From positions 5,668,501-5,732,500 of the forward strand of contig NZ_CP157874.1 of NCBI RefSeq assembly GCF_040214835.1: a stretch of DNA of 64,000 bases. The letters run 5' to 3'. The DNA comes from Pseudomonas asiatica. GTDB taxonomy: Bacteria > Pseudomonadota > Gammaproteobacteria > Pseudomonadales > Pseudomonadaceae. Shown here piece after piece: positions 19,993-29,611 of the stretch. Under the pieces are notes generated by a model. The model did not search any database, had not been told where the DNA came from, and saw nothing but the letters and a program-made list of their open reading frames with translations. Both the position numbers and the translations under genes were made by a program. The first letter of the stretch is position 1, and each line of letters starts with the position of its first letter.

Positions 19993-21483
19993 ATGTCCCT
20001 AGCCCTCGTCCACAGCCGCGCCCAGGTGGGCGTGCAGGCACCGGCGGTCAGCGTCGAAACCCACCTGGCCAACGGCTTGCCCCATCTCACGCTGGTCGGT
20101 CTGCCGGAAACCACGGTCAAAGAGAGCAAGGACCGGGTACGCAGCGCCATCGTCAACTCCGGTTTGAACTACCCGCAGCGGCGCATCACCCAGAACCTCG
20201 CCCCCGCCGACCTGCCCAAGGATGGCGGGCGCTATGACCTGGCCATTGCCCTGGGTATCCTCGCCGCCGATGGCCAGGTACCAATGGCCACCCTTGCCGA
20301 GGTCGAATGCCTGGGCGAACTGGCACTGTCTGGCAAGTTGCGCCCGGTGCAGGGCGTGCTGCCCGCGGCACTGGCGGCACGCGAAGCAGGCCGGGCGCTG
20401 GTGGTGCCACGGGAAAACGCCGAGGAAGCCAGCCTGGCAGGCGGGCTGGTGGTGTATGCGGTGGGGCACCTGCTGGAGCTGGTCGCCCACCTGAACGGCC
20501 AGGTGCCGTTGCCGCCGTATGCGGCCAACGGCCTGATCCTGCAACAACGCCCGTACCCGGACCTGAGCGAGGTGCAGGGCCAACTGGCTGCCAAGCGTGC
20601 ACTGCTGCTAGCGGCGGCCGGGGCACATAACCTGCTGTTCACCGGGCCTCCCGGTACCGGCAAGACCTTGCTCGCCAGCCGCCTGCCAGGGCTGCTGCCA
20701 CCGCTGGACGAGCACGAGGCACTGGAAGTGGCGGCGATCCAGTCGGTCAGCGGCCATGCGCCTCTGAGCAGCTGGCCGCAGCGGCCTTTTCGCCATCCAC
20801 ACCACTCCGCCTCCGGCCCGGCGCTGGTCGGCGGCAGCAGCCGGCCGCAACCGGGCGAAATCACCCTGGCCCACCATGGCGTGCTGTTTCTGGACGAACT
20901 GCCGGAATTCGAGCGGCGTGTGCTGGAGGTGTTGCGCGAGCCGTTGGAGTCGGGCGAGATCGTGATTGCCCGGGCCCGCGACAAGGTGCGCTTCCCGGCA
21001 CGTTTCCAACTGGTGGCGGCAATGAACCCCTGCCCTTGCGGCTACCTGGGCGACCCCACTGGCCGCTGCCGCTGCAGTACCGAGCAGATCGCGCGGTATC
21101 GCAACAAGCTGTCCGGGCCGTTGCTGGACCGTATCGACCTGCACCTGACCGTGGCCCGGGAGAGCACCACGCTGAACAACCAGCCCTGCGGCGAGACCAG
21201 TGCCGATGTGGCGGCCAAGGTAGCCGAGGCACGTGAACTGCAACAGCGGCGGCAAGGGTGTGCGAATGCGTTTCTCGACCTTGAGGGGTTGCGCCGCCAT
21301 TGTGGCTTGGCAGCGGCGGACCAGGCCTGGCTGGAGGGGGCATGTGAACGGCTGACCCTGTCGTTGCGCGCGGCACACCGGTTGTTGAAGGTGGCGCGAA
21401 CGCTGGCGGATCTGGAAGGTAGCCAGGCAATTGGCCGGGCGCATCTGGCCGAGGCCCTGCAGTACCGGCCGGGGAGCAGTTAA
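19993..21483 (+). CDS. comM: YifB/ComM family Mg-chelatase-like AAA+ ATPase
   Basis: 496 residues. The N-terminal Lon-protease-like ChlI subunit domain is followed by the AAA+ core with Walker A GPPGTGKT and Walker B-like GVLFLDELPEF. The C-terminal Mg-chelatase domain contains the cysteine-rich NPCPCGYLGDPTGRCRC segment. ComM is a branch-migration helicase that widens recombination during natural transformation. Start 19993 (MSLALVHSRAQVGVQ) is the family start. Follows ubiK by 139 bp. Confidence 0.92.
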   Translation: MSLALVHSRAQVGVQAPAVSVETHLANGLPHLTLVGLPETTVKESKDRVRSAIVNSGLNYPQRRITQNLAPADLPKDGGRYDLAIALGILAADGQVPMATLAEVECLGELALSGKLRPVQGVLPAALAAREAGRALVVPRENAEEASLAGGLVVYAVGHLLELVAHLNGQVPLPPYAANGLILQQRPYPDLSEVQGQLAAKRALLLAAAGAHNLLFTGPPGTGKTLLASRLPGLLPPLDEHEALEVAAIQSVSGHAPLSSWPQRPFRHPHHSASGPALVGGSSRPQPGEITLAHHGVLFLDELPEFERRVLEVLREPLESGEIVIARARDKVRFPARFQLVAAMNPCPCGYLGDPTGRCRCSTEQIARYRNKLSGPLLDRIDLHLTVARESTTLNNQPCGETSADVAAKVAEARELQQRRQGCANAFLDLEGLRRHCGLAAADQAWLEGACERLTLSLRAAHRLLKVARTLADLEGSQAIGRAHLAEALQYRPGSS

Positions 21484-21484
21484 A

Positions 21485-21598
21485 TTGCCGGGGCTGCCTT
21501 GCAGCCCATCGCGACACAAGGCCGCTCCCACAAGAGACACCACAGTTTCAAGGGTTGTGGAGATCCCTGTGGGAGCGGGCAAGCCCGCGAAGGGCCGA
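21485..21598. repeat. Hybrid REP pair (type B left, GCAAGCCC right)
   Basis: The left unit carries CGACACAAGGCCGCTCCCAC, while the right unit is GTGGGAGCGGGCAAGCCCGCG. It is the one pair here whose two arms belong to different families. Confidence 0.75.
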
Positions 21599-21606
21599 CA
21601 CAGGCA

Positions 21607-21975
21607 TCACTGGCTGCCCACCAAAGCATCCTCAACCACCTTCAGCAGCACCTCTTCAGAAAATGGCTTGCCCAGGCAGACCAGCGCCCCAAGCGCCATC
21701 GCCGCCCGCACCGCCCCTTCATCCCAATGCGCCGACATGCAGATCACCGGCAAACGCCACTCCAGCCGGGCCAGTTCGCGCTGCACCGCCAGCCCGCTCA
21801 TTCCGGGCATCCTCAGGTCGAGCAGCACACACCCCGCTTGCCGCGCCAGTGCCGAGGCCAGGAACAGGTCCCCTGCAGCAAACGACAAGGTCTCGAAACC
21901 TGCCGAACGCAGCAGGTTGGCCAGGCTTTTGCGCACCGACGCATCGTCGTCGACGATGCACACCGCTCTGCTCAT
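21607..21975 (-). CDS. Stand-alone response-regulator receiver protein
   Basis: 122 residues consisting of a single REC domain with no output module. The acidic pocket is Asp10/Asp11, the phospho-acceptor is Asp53 (VLLDLRMPG), with Ser81 and Lys103 (LGKPF) in the conserved positions. Its start overlaps the preceding response-regulator stop by 4 bp, so the two are made together. Likely a phosphate sink, or a diverted target of the large kinase encoded divergently (inference). Confidence 0.85.
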   Translation of the reverse strand: MSRAVCIVDDDASVRKSLANLLRSAGFETLSFAAGDLFLASALARQAGCVLLDLRMPGMSGLAVQRELARLEWRLPVICMSAHWDEGAVRAAMALGALVCLGKPFSEEVLLKVVEDALVGSQ

Positions 21976-22964
21976 GCGCCGCCCAGGCCCTCAGGCTGCG
22001 CCCCGATGACGTTGTGCATGGCCACCAGCTCCAGCAGCGAGCGGGACTGCATCTTGTTCATGATGTTCTTCTTGTGCACCTTGGTCGTCACCTCGCTGGT
22101 GCCGATCTGCTTGGCGATCTGCTTGTGCGACAGGCCGCCAACCACCAGCGAGAACACCTGGCGCTCGCGCTGGGTCAGGCGCTGGTACTTTTCCTCGACC
22201 TGCCGCGCATGGTGCCACCTGCGCCCTTCGGCCACGGCACGCGTGCGCACCGCCTGCAGCAGTGTCAGCAGCTGGTCTTCGTCGAACGGTTTGGTCAGGA
22301 ACTCCACGGCCCCGGCACGCATGGCCTGGACGGTCATCGGGATGGTGCCGAAGCCGGTCATGAACACGACCGGCCAGGGCAGCGCCAGCCGGCGCAGCGC
22401 GTCTTGTACCTCCAGGCCGCTGGTATCGGGCAGGTGCATGTCCAGCAACAGGCAGGCATAGGGGGTTTCCAGGCGGGCCTCGAACAACGCCTCGGCACTG
22501 GCGAACAAATGATGCGGAATGTCCTGCGAGCGCAGCAGGCGGCCTAACGCCGTACGCACCGACGGGTCGTCATCCACCACCAGCACCGGCACGTTCAAGT
22601 GCTCATCGAACAACTCGACAGTGTCGGCCACGGCGCACAGCGGCGATTTGCCCAACGCCTCGCCAGGCACCTCGAGACTGATCTCGGCGGCCAGGCGATA
22701 GCCCCGGCGCGGCACGGTCTGGATCAGGCCACGGTCGCCAAAGGCCTTGCGCAGCAAGGACACCTGCACCTGCAGGTTGTTGTCCTCCACCACCGTGCCA
22801 GCCCACACCTGGCTGAACAGCTCGTCCTTGCCGACCACCCGGCCCTTGGCCTTGATCAGCGTAGCCAGCACCTCGAAGGCACGCCCGCCCAACAGGATCG
22901 GCTTGCCATCAACAAAGGCTTCGCGCCGCTCCAGCGACACCTGGGCATTACCTATTCGGATCAT
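21972..22964 (-). CDS. Response regulator with OmpR-type and LuxR-type DNA-binding domains
   Basis: 330 residues with three domains. Residues 1-95 form a winged helix of the OmpR/ToxR (Trans_reg_C) type, ending VPRRGYRL. About 125-240 is a receiver with Asp131/132, phospho-acceptor Asp175 (LLLDMHLPD), Thr203 and Lys225. About 258-320 is a LuxR/FixJ helix-turn-helix (LTQRERQVFSLVVGGLSHKQIA). A normal regulator has one of these DNA-binding domains. Start 22964 is preceded by GAGGAAG; the frame is open to 23033. Divergent from the giant kinase at 23203 and probably its partner. Confidence 0.88.
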   Translation of the reverse strand: MIRIGNAQVSLERREAFVDGKPILLGGRAFEVLATLIKAKGRVVGKDELFSQVWAGTVVEDNNLQVQVSLLRKAFGDRGLIQTVPRRGYRLAAEISLEVPGEALGKSPLCAVADTVELFDEHLNVPVLVVDDDPSVRTALGRLLRSQDIPHHLFASAEALFEARLETPYACLLLDMHLPDTSGLEVQDALRRLALPWPVVFMTGFGTIPMTVQAMRAGAVEFLTKPFDEDQLLTLLQAVRTRAVAEGRRWHHARQVEEKYQRLTQRERQVFSLVVGGLSHKQIAKQIGTSEVTTKVHKKNIMNKMQSRSLLELVAMHNVIGAQPEGLGGA

Positions 22965-23034
22965 GGCTTCCTCGCGCGGGCATGGGCGTTTCCCAGCCCC
23001 GGGCAGCCTAGGCCAGCGTACGCCTTCAGACAAT

Positions 23035-23048
23035 TATCCCGAGGGATA
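23035..23048. promoter_or_regulatory. Perfect 14-bp palindrome between the divergent signalling genes
   Basis: TATCCCGAGGGATA is a perfect inverted repeat about 70 bp upstream of the response-regulator start and 155 bp upstream of the kinase start. Candidate operator for shared or auto-regulation; no experimental basis. Confidence 0.45.
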
Positions 23049-23202
23049 GGTTGGCCTGGGGACTATACAAAAGCCCGCCAGCCCCCAGGGGACGATAACG
23101 GACAACAGCGTGCCCGTTCCTGCCAAGCAGGCTGCAGGCCGCATCCGTGCTGGGCTCGCTGCGTATACTCGCGCGTCAGGATGTCGCTAGCAGGGGTGCC
23201 TT

Positions 23203-26200
23203 ATGCTCGATGAACGCCTTGCCCACAGGCCCATCGATTACGACCAGACCGTCGACGAGGGCTGGCTGAACCGGTGCGACATCAGCGCGCTGGGCCAGGA
23301 AGGTGAGCTCAGCTACTTCCGCCTGCGCGACCCTGCCACCCACCAGGCCTGGATCGCCGTGCGCGCCCCGCGCGAGGCCCCCGCCGCCTGCCAGCGCCTG
23401 GAACGTGACTACCGCCTGCAACTCGACCCGCAGTGGGCGGTGATCCCCTCGGCGTTCGTACGTTCGGCCGAAGGCCCGCTACTGGTGTACCCGGCCGGCC
23501 GCTCAATCGCCGACCTTATCGCAGAAGGCCCAGCAGCCCTGACGCCGTTTCTCGAGATTGCGGTAAACGCGGCCACTGCCTTGGCCCAGGCCCACGAACG
23601 CAACGTGCTGCACGGCGCGCTGCAGCCCGAACATGTGTGCCTGCACTCCAACCAGCGAGTGCGGCTGGGCTGCTTTCGCGCCGACCCGGCGGAGCTGATC
23701 AGTGAACATGGCACCGCGCTCGGCAACTGGGCGTACCTGGCGCCGGAACAGGTCTGCCCACATGGCAGCAGCAGCGACCGACGCACCGACATCTATGCCC
23801 TTGGCGCGATCCTCTATCAGCTACTGCTGGGCGAATTGCCGCTGGCCGGACGCGACACCCAGCACTGGCGCCAGCTGCATGCCGGCGTGCAGCCACGAGC
23901 GGCCTGCGAAGTGGACAGCAATGTGCCGCAACCTCTCAGCCGGATCCTGGCCAAGGCTTTGGCCAAAGAGCCGGACGCCCGCTACCAGAGTGCCCGCGCC
24001 CTGTCGGTGGACCTGGCCCATTGCCAGCGGCAGTGGGCCGCCAGCAAGTCCATGGAGGCCTTCGAACCAGGCTGTGCCGACCCGGTCACGCCCGACCGCG
24101 CACGCCTGTATGGCCGCTGCGCCGAGCAGAAGGCCATCGCCCTGCTGCTCAAGGCCCTGCGCCGTGACAGCAAGCCACAGGCCCTGTTCATCAATGGGGC
24201 TACCGGCATGGGCAAGTCGAGCCTGGTCGAGGCAGCACTCAAGGCCAACGCCCAGGGCTACTGGGCCACCGGCAAGTGCAGCGGCGTTGCCCAGGCCGTG
24301 CCCTACGCGCCCTGGGTCGAAATTCTCGGCGCGCTGACCACCCAGTTGCTGGCCCAGAACAGCCAGGACCTCGACACTCTGCGCCGCGAGATCCTGCGCC
24401 GCATCAAGGGCCACGGCCGGCTGCTCGGCAAGCTGGCGCCAGACCTGCAACTGGTCCTCGGCCCCCTGCCCGAATTGCCGGCCAAGCCCACGCGCCTGGC
24501 GCTGCAGAAGGAGCTGCGGGCGATCGTCGAATTCCTGCAGGTGTTCAGCCGCCCCGGCCAGCCGCTGGTGCTGTTCTTCGATGACCTGCAGTGGGTCGAC
24601 GACGCCAGCCAGCAACTGCTGGCGCAACTGCTGGCTCACGCGCCCGGCAACCTGTTGCTGATCTTCGCCCGGCGCAATGATGCGCCAGCCAGCAGTACCC
24701 CCCTTGCCTTGCCCGCAGCGGTGCGCAGCACCACGCTGAACCTGCGGCCCCTGGCGGTGGGCGCGGTGACCGAGCTGATCGGCGAGCGCTACCATGTCGG
24801 CCCCGAGGATGCATTGCAGGTGGCCGAACTGGTGCACGACAAGACGGCGGGCAACCCGTTCTTCATCAATCAGATTCTCCGGGCCCTGGTCGAGGACCAG
24901 CTGTTCACCTTCGACACCCAGGCCATGCGCTGGTCATGGTGCCTGAAGGCCGTGGCCCGCCACCGCTATTCCGACAATGTCGCCGACCTGATGATCCACC
25001 GCCTGGCGCGCCTGCCAGAGCCGCAGCGCGACCTGCTGCGAGTGGCCAGCGCTGCGGGCAGCCGCTGCGATGAACGCCTGCTTCAGCAGGTGCTCTCTCA
25101 AGTGCCCGGCGAACCGTTGAAAGCCTTGATTGGCGCGGGTTTCCTGCAATCGGGCCAGAACGGCCTGGGCTTCGCCCACGAGCGGGTGATGGAAGCCGCG
25201 TACGCTCTCACGCCCGCGCGCGAGCGTGCCCAGCTGCATGCAAATATCGCCCTGGCCATGCGCCAGGCCTGGCCGGGGCGTCTGCACGAGGCACTGTTCG
25301 AGCTTGCCAACCAGCTGCAACGCGCCAGCCCATGCGGGTTTGCAGCGGATGACTGCGAAGCGTTCCTGCAGCTTTTACGCGAAGCCGCAGCACGAGCACG
25401 CGACGGCGGCGCTTTCGAACAGACAGCTGGCTACCTGCACACGGCCGAGCAGTTGCTGCACCACGGCGCAACGCTGGAAAGCCGCGCCACGCATGGCTTT
25501 GCCATCGCCTGCATGGCGACCGAGTGCGACATGCAACTGTCGCGAATGATCGCGGCCGAGGCCCGCATCACTGAATGCCGCCAGCGCGCTCGCTCGGCGT
25601 TGGACCAGGCGCGGGTGTGCCGCCTGCAGGCGCTGCTGTACACCTTGCGCGGCGACTATCAGGCGGCCATCGACAGCGCCATATCCGGCCTGGACTTGCT
25701 AGGTATAAGCCCGGTGCGGGGTGTCGACTGGCAACAGGTCGAGGCCAGTCATGCCCATGTACAGGCCTTGGTCGAACAGAAAGGCCGCCACTGCCTGGAG
25801 TCGCTGCAGCGCACCGATTCGGAGGAAGTGACGGTTGCCATCAGCCTGCTGGCCACCCTGTCGTCATCGTTTTTCGTAAAGGACGACATCTGCTTCCTGC
25901 ACCTGGCCAAACTCATGGAGCTGTCGCTGGTGCACGGCGTCGCCCCGGGCAGCACCTACGGCATGGCTTGGTACGGAGTGATGATTGCCGAGCGCTTCGG
26001 CGCCTACCATGATGGCCATGCTTGCTGCCTGGCTGCGCTCAAATTGATAGAGCGGCACGGTTTCGACGCTGACTTGACCAGCGCGCTGCTGGCCCTGGAC
26101 CAGGTCAGCGCCTGGACCTCGCCCATGGAGTTCGCCCGCCGTACTGCGCTGGATGCGGTCGACTCAGGGCGCGTGAGCGGTGACCTGGCGATGAGCTGCT

Positions 26201-28251
26201 ATGCCTGCAACCACCTGGTTTCCGATTCGCTGTTCATGGGCCGCTACCTGCCGGACGTGGTGGAGGAACTGGCGCAAGGCCTGGCCACCGTGCGTCGCTA
26301 CGGTTACCGCGACATCGAGCAGATCCTGCAGGCCCAGCAAGCGTTCGTCGGCAAATTGAGCGGCACGCCCTGCCCGGCCTCGGCCACAGCCTCGAAATCG
26401 CCTACCACGCGGTTCTTCCAGTACCTGATGGCCGGCATGTGCGATTTCTACCTGGGCAACATTCCGCAGGCCATGCGCAACCTGGCACTGGCCGGCGACA
26501 ACACCTGGGCGGTACCGGCGCACATCAACCTGGCCGACTATCACCTGTTCCGCGGCCTGGCCCTTGGCAGCCCCGAGGCCATTGGCAGCCTTGCCGACAA
26601 GCTGCGCGAGCTACACGCCCTGCGGGAGCGCTTCGGCCGCTGGGCCGGCTTCAACCCGGCCACCTTCCGCAACAAGCTGTTGCTGATCGAAGGCGTGATC
26701 GCCAAACTCGAAGGCGACGGCCTGGCCGCCATCCGCTGCTTCGACCAGGCACAGATCGCCGCCACCGCCGCCGGTTTCATCCACGAGCAGGCGCTGGCCC
26801 ACGAACAGCTGGCCGAGGTATGCATCCCCAGCGGCCTGATCTCCGGCGCCAACCTGCACCTGCGCATCGCCCGCGACTGTTTCCATATCTGGGGCGCGAC
26901 CGGCAAGGTGCACCAGCTGGAGGCTTTGCACCCGTTCCTGCGCACCCAGCCGATCCAGGAAAGCCACCGCGCCACCCACCAGGCCAAGCTCGACCTGGAA
27001 GCCGGCATCGAGGCAGCCCGGGCGCTGTCCGAGGAAGTGCTGCTCGAGGGCCTGATCGAAACCCTGATGGGCCAGCTGACCCAGCATTCCGGCGCCGACC
27101 ACGGTGCGCTGCTGATCGTCAGCGGTGCCGAATTCCAGATGGCGGCCCTCGCCTACATCGACGACGCCGGGCTGCACGTGAGCATGGACGACTGCCAGAA
27201 GTTCATGACCCAGGCGCCGCTGTCGATCATCAACGCCACCATGCGCACCAAGAAGCCCCTGGTGCTCAACGATGCCCAGAGCGATTGCCCCGAGGCCTTC
27301 CGCCAGCAGTTGCAGGCGCGAAAGGCCCGTTCGGTGCTGTGCCTGCCGCTGGTGATCCAGGGCGTGCTTATCGGCCTGGTGTACCTGGAAAACCGCCTGG
27401 TACCGAACCTGTTCGGCAGCCAGCGCCTGGCCATGCTGGAAATACTCGCCTCGCAGGCGGCGGTGTCGCTGCAAACCGCCAAGTTCTACACACGCCTGGC
27501 CGAAGACAACCAGACCCGCGCCCAGATGGAGGCCGAGTTGCGCCGCTCCCGCGCGGAGTTGGCGCGCACGGCGCACCTGCAGGTGATGAACGAGCTGTCA
27601 GCGTCCATCGCCCACGAGATCAGCCAGCCGCTGCTGGGCATCGCCTCCAACGCCGCTGCCAGCCTGCGCTGGCTGAAGCGCGCCAAGCCCGACCTGGAAG
27701 AGGCGATTGCCGGCCTGGAAGACATCCGCAACGACAGCGAACGGGCCGCCAACATCGTGCGTGCACTGCGCTCGCTGGCCAAGCAGTCACCGATGCAGCT
27801 CAAGGTATTGAAGCTGGACGAACTGATCCGCGAAGTGGTGCGCCTGACCTCGGCCGATGCCGCCAAGGGCACGGTGGATGTGCAGATGCGCTTGCAGGCG
27901 GGGGTGAGCGTGATGGCCGACCCGGTGCAGTTGCAGCAGTTGGTGTTCAACCTGATTACCAATGGCCTGGAGGCGCTGGCGGGGTATCGCAGCGATGGGG
28001 TGCTGCGGATTGCGTCGGCGGTGGTCGGGGATGGGGTGGAAATCTGCGTGGACGACAACGGGCCGGGGATTGCAACGGATGAGCGCGAGCGAGTGTTCGA
28101 TGCGTTTCATACCACCAAGATCGGCGGCATGGGGATGGGCTTGGCGATCTGCAACTCGGTGGTGCAGGCCCATGGTGGGCAGTTGCAGGCGCTGGTGTCG
28201 GAGTTGGGGGGGTGTCGGATTCGCTTTACGCTGCCTGTGAATCCTTCTTGA
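23203..28251 (+). CDS. Giant pseudokinase-AAA-GAF-histidine kinase sensor
   Basis: 1682 residues. Residues about 25-285 are a Ser/Thr-kinase-like domain; the catalytic loop reads HGALQPEH (137-144) instead of HRDLKPxN and the DFG position is CFR (157-159), so it appears catalytically dead. About 305-660 is a STAND/AAA ATPase with Walker A GATGMGKS (332-339) and Walker B LVLFFDD (Asp460-461). A helical, TPR-like stretch follows to about 1240, then a GAF domain (about 1270-1420). A histidine kinase ends the protein: His1471 in SIAHEISQPL, Asn1587, DNGPG near 1618 and GMGMGLAI. It has no transmembrane segment and is probably cytoplasmic. The ligand is unknown. Divergent from two response regulators. 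Confidence 0.88.
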   Translation: MLDERLAHRPIDYDQTVDEGWLNRCDISALGQEGELSYFRLRDPATHQAWIAVRAPREAPAACQRLERDYRLQLDPQWAVIPSAFVRSAEGPLLVYPAGRSIADLIAEGPAALTPFLEIAVNAATALAQAHERNVLHGALQPEHVCLHSNQRVRLGCFRADPAELISEHGTALGNWAYLAPEQVCPHGSSSDRRTDIYALGAILYQLLLGELPLAGRDTQHWRQLHAGVQPRAACEVDSNVPQPLSRILAKALAKEPDARYQSARALSVDLAHCQRQWAASKSMEAFEPGCADPVTPDRARLYGRCAEQKAIALLLKALRRDSKPQALFINGATGMGKSSLVEAALKANAQGYWATGKCSGVAQAVPYAPWVEILGALTTQLLAQNSQDLDTLRREILRRIKGHGRLLGKLAPDLQLVLGPLPELPAKPTRLALQKELRAIVEFLQVFSRPGQPLVLFFDDLQWVDDASQQLLAQLLAHAPGNLLLIFARRNDAPASSTPLALPAAVRSTTLNLRPLAVGAVTELIGERYHVGPEDALQVAELVHDKTAGNPFFINQILRALVEDQLFTFDTQAMRWSWCLKAVARHRYSDNVADLMIHRLARLPEPQRDLLRVASAAGSRCDERLLQQVLSQVPGEPLKALIGAGFLQSGQNGLGFAHERVMEAAYALTPARERAQLHANIALAMRQAWPGRLHEALFELANQLQRASPCGFAADDCEAFLQLLREAAARARDGGAFEQTAGYLHTAEQLLHHGATLESRATHGFAIACMATECDMQLSRMIAAEARITECRQRARSALDQARVCRLQALLYTLRGDYQAAIDSAISGLDLLGISPVRGVDWQQVEASHAHVQALVEQKGRHCLESLQRTDSEEVTVAISLLATLSSSFFVKDDICFLHLAKLMELSLVHGVAPGSTYGMAWYGVMIAERFGAYHDGHACCLAALKLIERHGFDADLTSALLALDQVSAWTSPMEFARRTALDAVDSGRVSGDLAMSCYACNHLVSDSLFMGRYLPDVVEELAQGLATVRRYGYRDIEQILQAQQAFVGKLSGTPCPASATASKSPTTRFFQYLMAGMCDFYLGNIPQAMRNLALAGDNTWAVPAHINLADYHLFRGLALGSPEAIGSLADKLRELHALRERFGRWAGFNPATFRNKLLLIEGVIAKLEGDGLAAIRCFDQAQIAATAAGFIHEQALAHEQLAEVCIPSGLISGANLHLRIARDCFHIWGATGKVHQLEALHPFLRTQPIQESHRATHQAKLDLEAGIEAARALSEEVLLEGLIETLMGQLTQHSGADHGALLIVSGAEFQMAALAYIDDAGLHVSMDDCQKFMTQAPLSIINATMRTKKPLVLNDAQSDCPEAFRQQLQARKARSVLCLPLVIQGVLIGLVYLENRLVPNLFGSQRLAMLEILASQAAVSLQTAKFYTRLAEDNQTRAQMEAELRRSRAELARTAHLQVMNELSASIAHEISQPLLGIASNAAASLRWLKRAKPDLEEAIAGLEDIRNDSERAANIVRALRSLAKQSPMQLKVLKLDELIREVVRLTSADAAKGTVDVQMRLQAGVSVMADPVQLQQLVFNLITNGLEALAGYRSDGVLRIASAVVGDGVEICVDDNGPGIATDERERVFDAFHTTKIGGMGMGLAICNSVVQAHGGQLQALVSELGGCRIRFTLPVNPS

Positions 28252-28253
28252 GC

Positions 28254-28364
28254 CTGTACCGGCCCTTTCGCGGGTGAACCCGCTCCCACAGGGATAGTGC
28301 ACAGCTTGAGAACTGCACGGTTCCTGTGGGAGCGGGTTCACCCGCGAAAGGGCCGGTACAGGTT
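28254..28364. repeat. REP pair, GTGAACCC loop
   Basis: Inverted arms CGCGGGTGAACCCGCTCCCACAG and GTGGGAGCGGGTTCACCCGCG with matching loops, between convergent genes. Confidence 0.9.
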
Positions 28365-28368
28365 TACA

Positions 28369-28995
28369 TCAACGGGCGCTCAGGGCCGCATAGCTGTTCA
28401 TCAGGTTGCGGTAGTTGGGAATGCGCTGCGACAGCAGGTTACCCAGCCCTTCGATGTCATTGCGCCAGTCGCGGTGCAGCTCACAGGCCACCGAGAACCA
28501 GTTCATCATCTGCGCACCCGCCTGGGTCATGCGCACCCAGGCCGCCTGCTGCACGGTTTCGTTGAAGGTGCCCGAAGCATCGGTCACCACGAACACTTCA
28601 AAACCTTCCGCCAGCGCCGACAGGGTCGGGAACGCCACGCACACATCGGTCACCACGCCAGCGATGATCAGCTGCTTGCGGCCAGTGGCCTTGATCGCCT
28701 TGACGAAGTCTTCGTTGTCCCAGGCGTTGATCTGGCCAGGGCGGGCAATGTACGGCGCATCCGGGAACATCTCTTTCAGCTCGGGCACCAGCGGGCCGTT
28801 CGGGCCTTGCTCGAAGCTGGTGGTGAGGATGGTCGGCAGGCCGAAGAACTTGGCCAGGTCGCCCAGGGCCAGCACGTTGTTCTTGAACTCGTTGGGCGAG
28901 AAGTCCTGCACCAGCGAAATCAGGCCGGTCTGGTGGTCGACCAGCAGCACCACGGCGTCGTCTTTGTTCAGGCGCTTGTAATCGGGTTGGCTCAT
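28369..28995 (-). CDS. YcaC-like isochorismatase-family hydrolase (paralogue 1)
   Basis: 208 residues of the cysteine-hydrolase (isochorismatase-like) superfamily, YcaC group. The catalytic Asp20 (LLVDHQ) and Cys119 (VVTDVCVAFP) are present, as is the ARPGQINAWDNEDF stretch. Substrate unknown even for E. coli YcaC. This copy is clearly more diverged than the two other copies in the window (35016 and 43511) and lacks their shared upstream palindrome. Neighbouring AraC and GlxA regulators may control it. Confidence 0.88.
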   Translation of the reverse strand: MSQPDYKRLNKDDAVVLLVDHQTGLISLVQDFSPNEFKNNVLALGDLAKFFGLPTILTTSFEQGPNGPLVPELKEMFPDAPYIARPGQINAWDNEDFVKAIKATGRKQLIIAGVVTDVCVAFPTLSALAEGFEVFVVTDASGTFNETVQQAAWVRMTQAGAQMMNWFSVACELHRDWRNDIEGLGNLLSQRIPNYRNLMNSYAALSAR

Positions 28996-29068
28996 CGGGG
29001 TGACTCCTTGGGTTGGGAAAACAGGCCGGCACTGTTCACAAGGGGCTATACCGGCGGATAGGTTCGGC

Positions 29069-29431
29069 TTAAGGATGGGCCTGCGCCTGGCGCCACGCCT
29101 TGGGTGGCTGGCCGACCAGGCGGCTGAAGGCGCGGGTGAAATGGGCCTGGTCGCAGAAGCCGCATTCCAGGCTCACGTGGGTGATCGGCGCCTCGGTGGC
29201 GAGCAGACGCTTGGCCTTTTCCATGCGTGCCAGCAGGCGCCACGCCTGGGGCGAGAGGCCGGTGTTGACCTTGAACGCACGCGAGAAGTGGCTGCGGGTG
29301 AGGTTGCATAACCCGGCGATTTCGATGATCGACAACGGGCTGTGCAACATCAGTTCCTTGGCCCGGCGCAAGCGCGCCGGCGTCAGTGCGCCGGGGGTTT
29401 GCAGCGGCGCTTGGGGCGTCCCGGGGTGCAT
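29069..29431 (-). CDS. Short AraC-family regulator, HTH domain only
   Basis: 120 residues that comprise little more than the AraC/XylS double helix-turn-helix. First HTH: SIIEIAGLCNLTRSHFSRAFK. Second HTH: THVSLECGFCDQAHFTRAF, then the PPKAWR signature end. No sensory domain. Start 29431 is chosen because AGGAG precedes it by 8 bp; a GTG at 29473 is possible. Upstream neighbour of the YcaC-like gene on the same strand, so a likely local regulator. Confidence 0.8.
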   Translation of the reverse strand: MHPGTPQAPLQTPGALTPARLRRAKELMLHSPLSIIEIAGLCNLTRSHFSRAFKVNTGLSPQAWRLLARMEKAKRLLATEAPITHVSLECGFCDQAHFTRAFSRLVGQPPKAWRQAQAHP

Positions 29432-29611
29432 GGCGGCTCTCCTGTTCAATGCAGAAAGTCTCGCCTCCGGCACATGACAAAGTCCTGAGCCAAACCTGAA
29501 TTGTTGTTAATTGCGCGCTGCTGGCCCTGACGGTTTTGCCGATACCTTAAGATGCGTTTCGTATTCAGCTTCGGGCCGCTGGTGGCGGCCGGCATTCAAG
29601 GCAAAAGAGCG

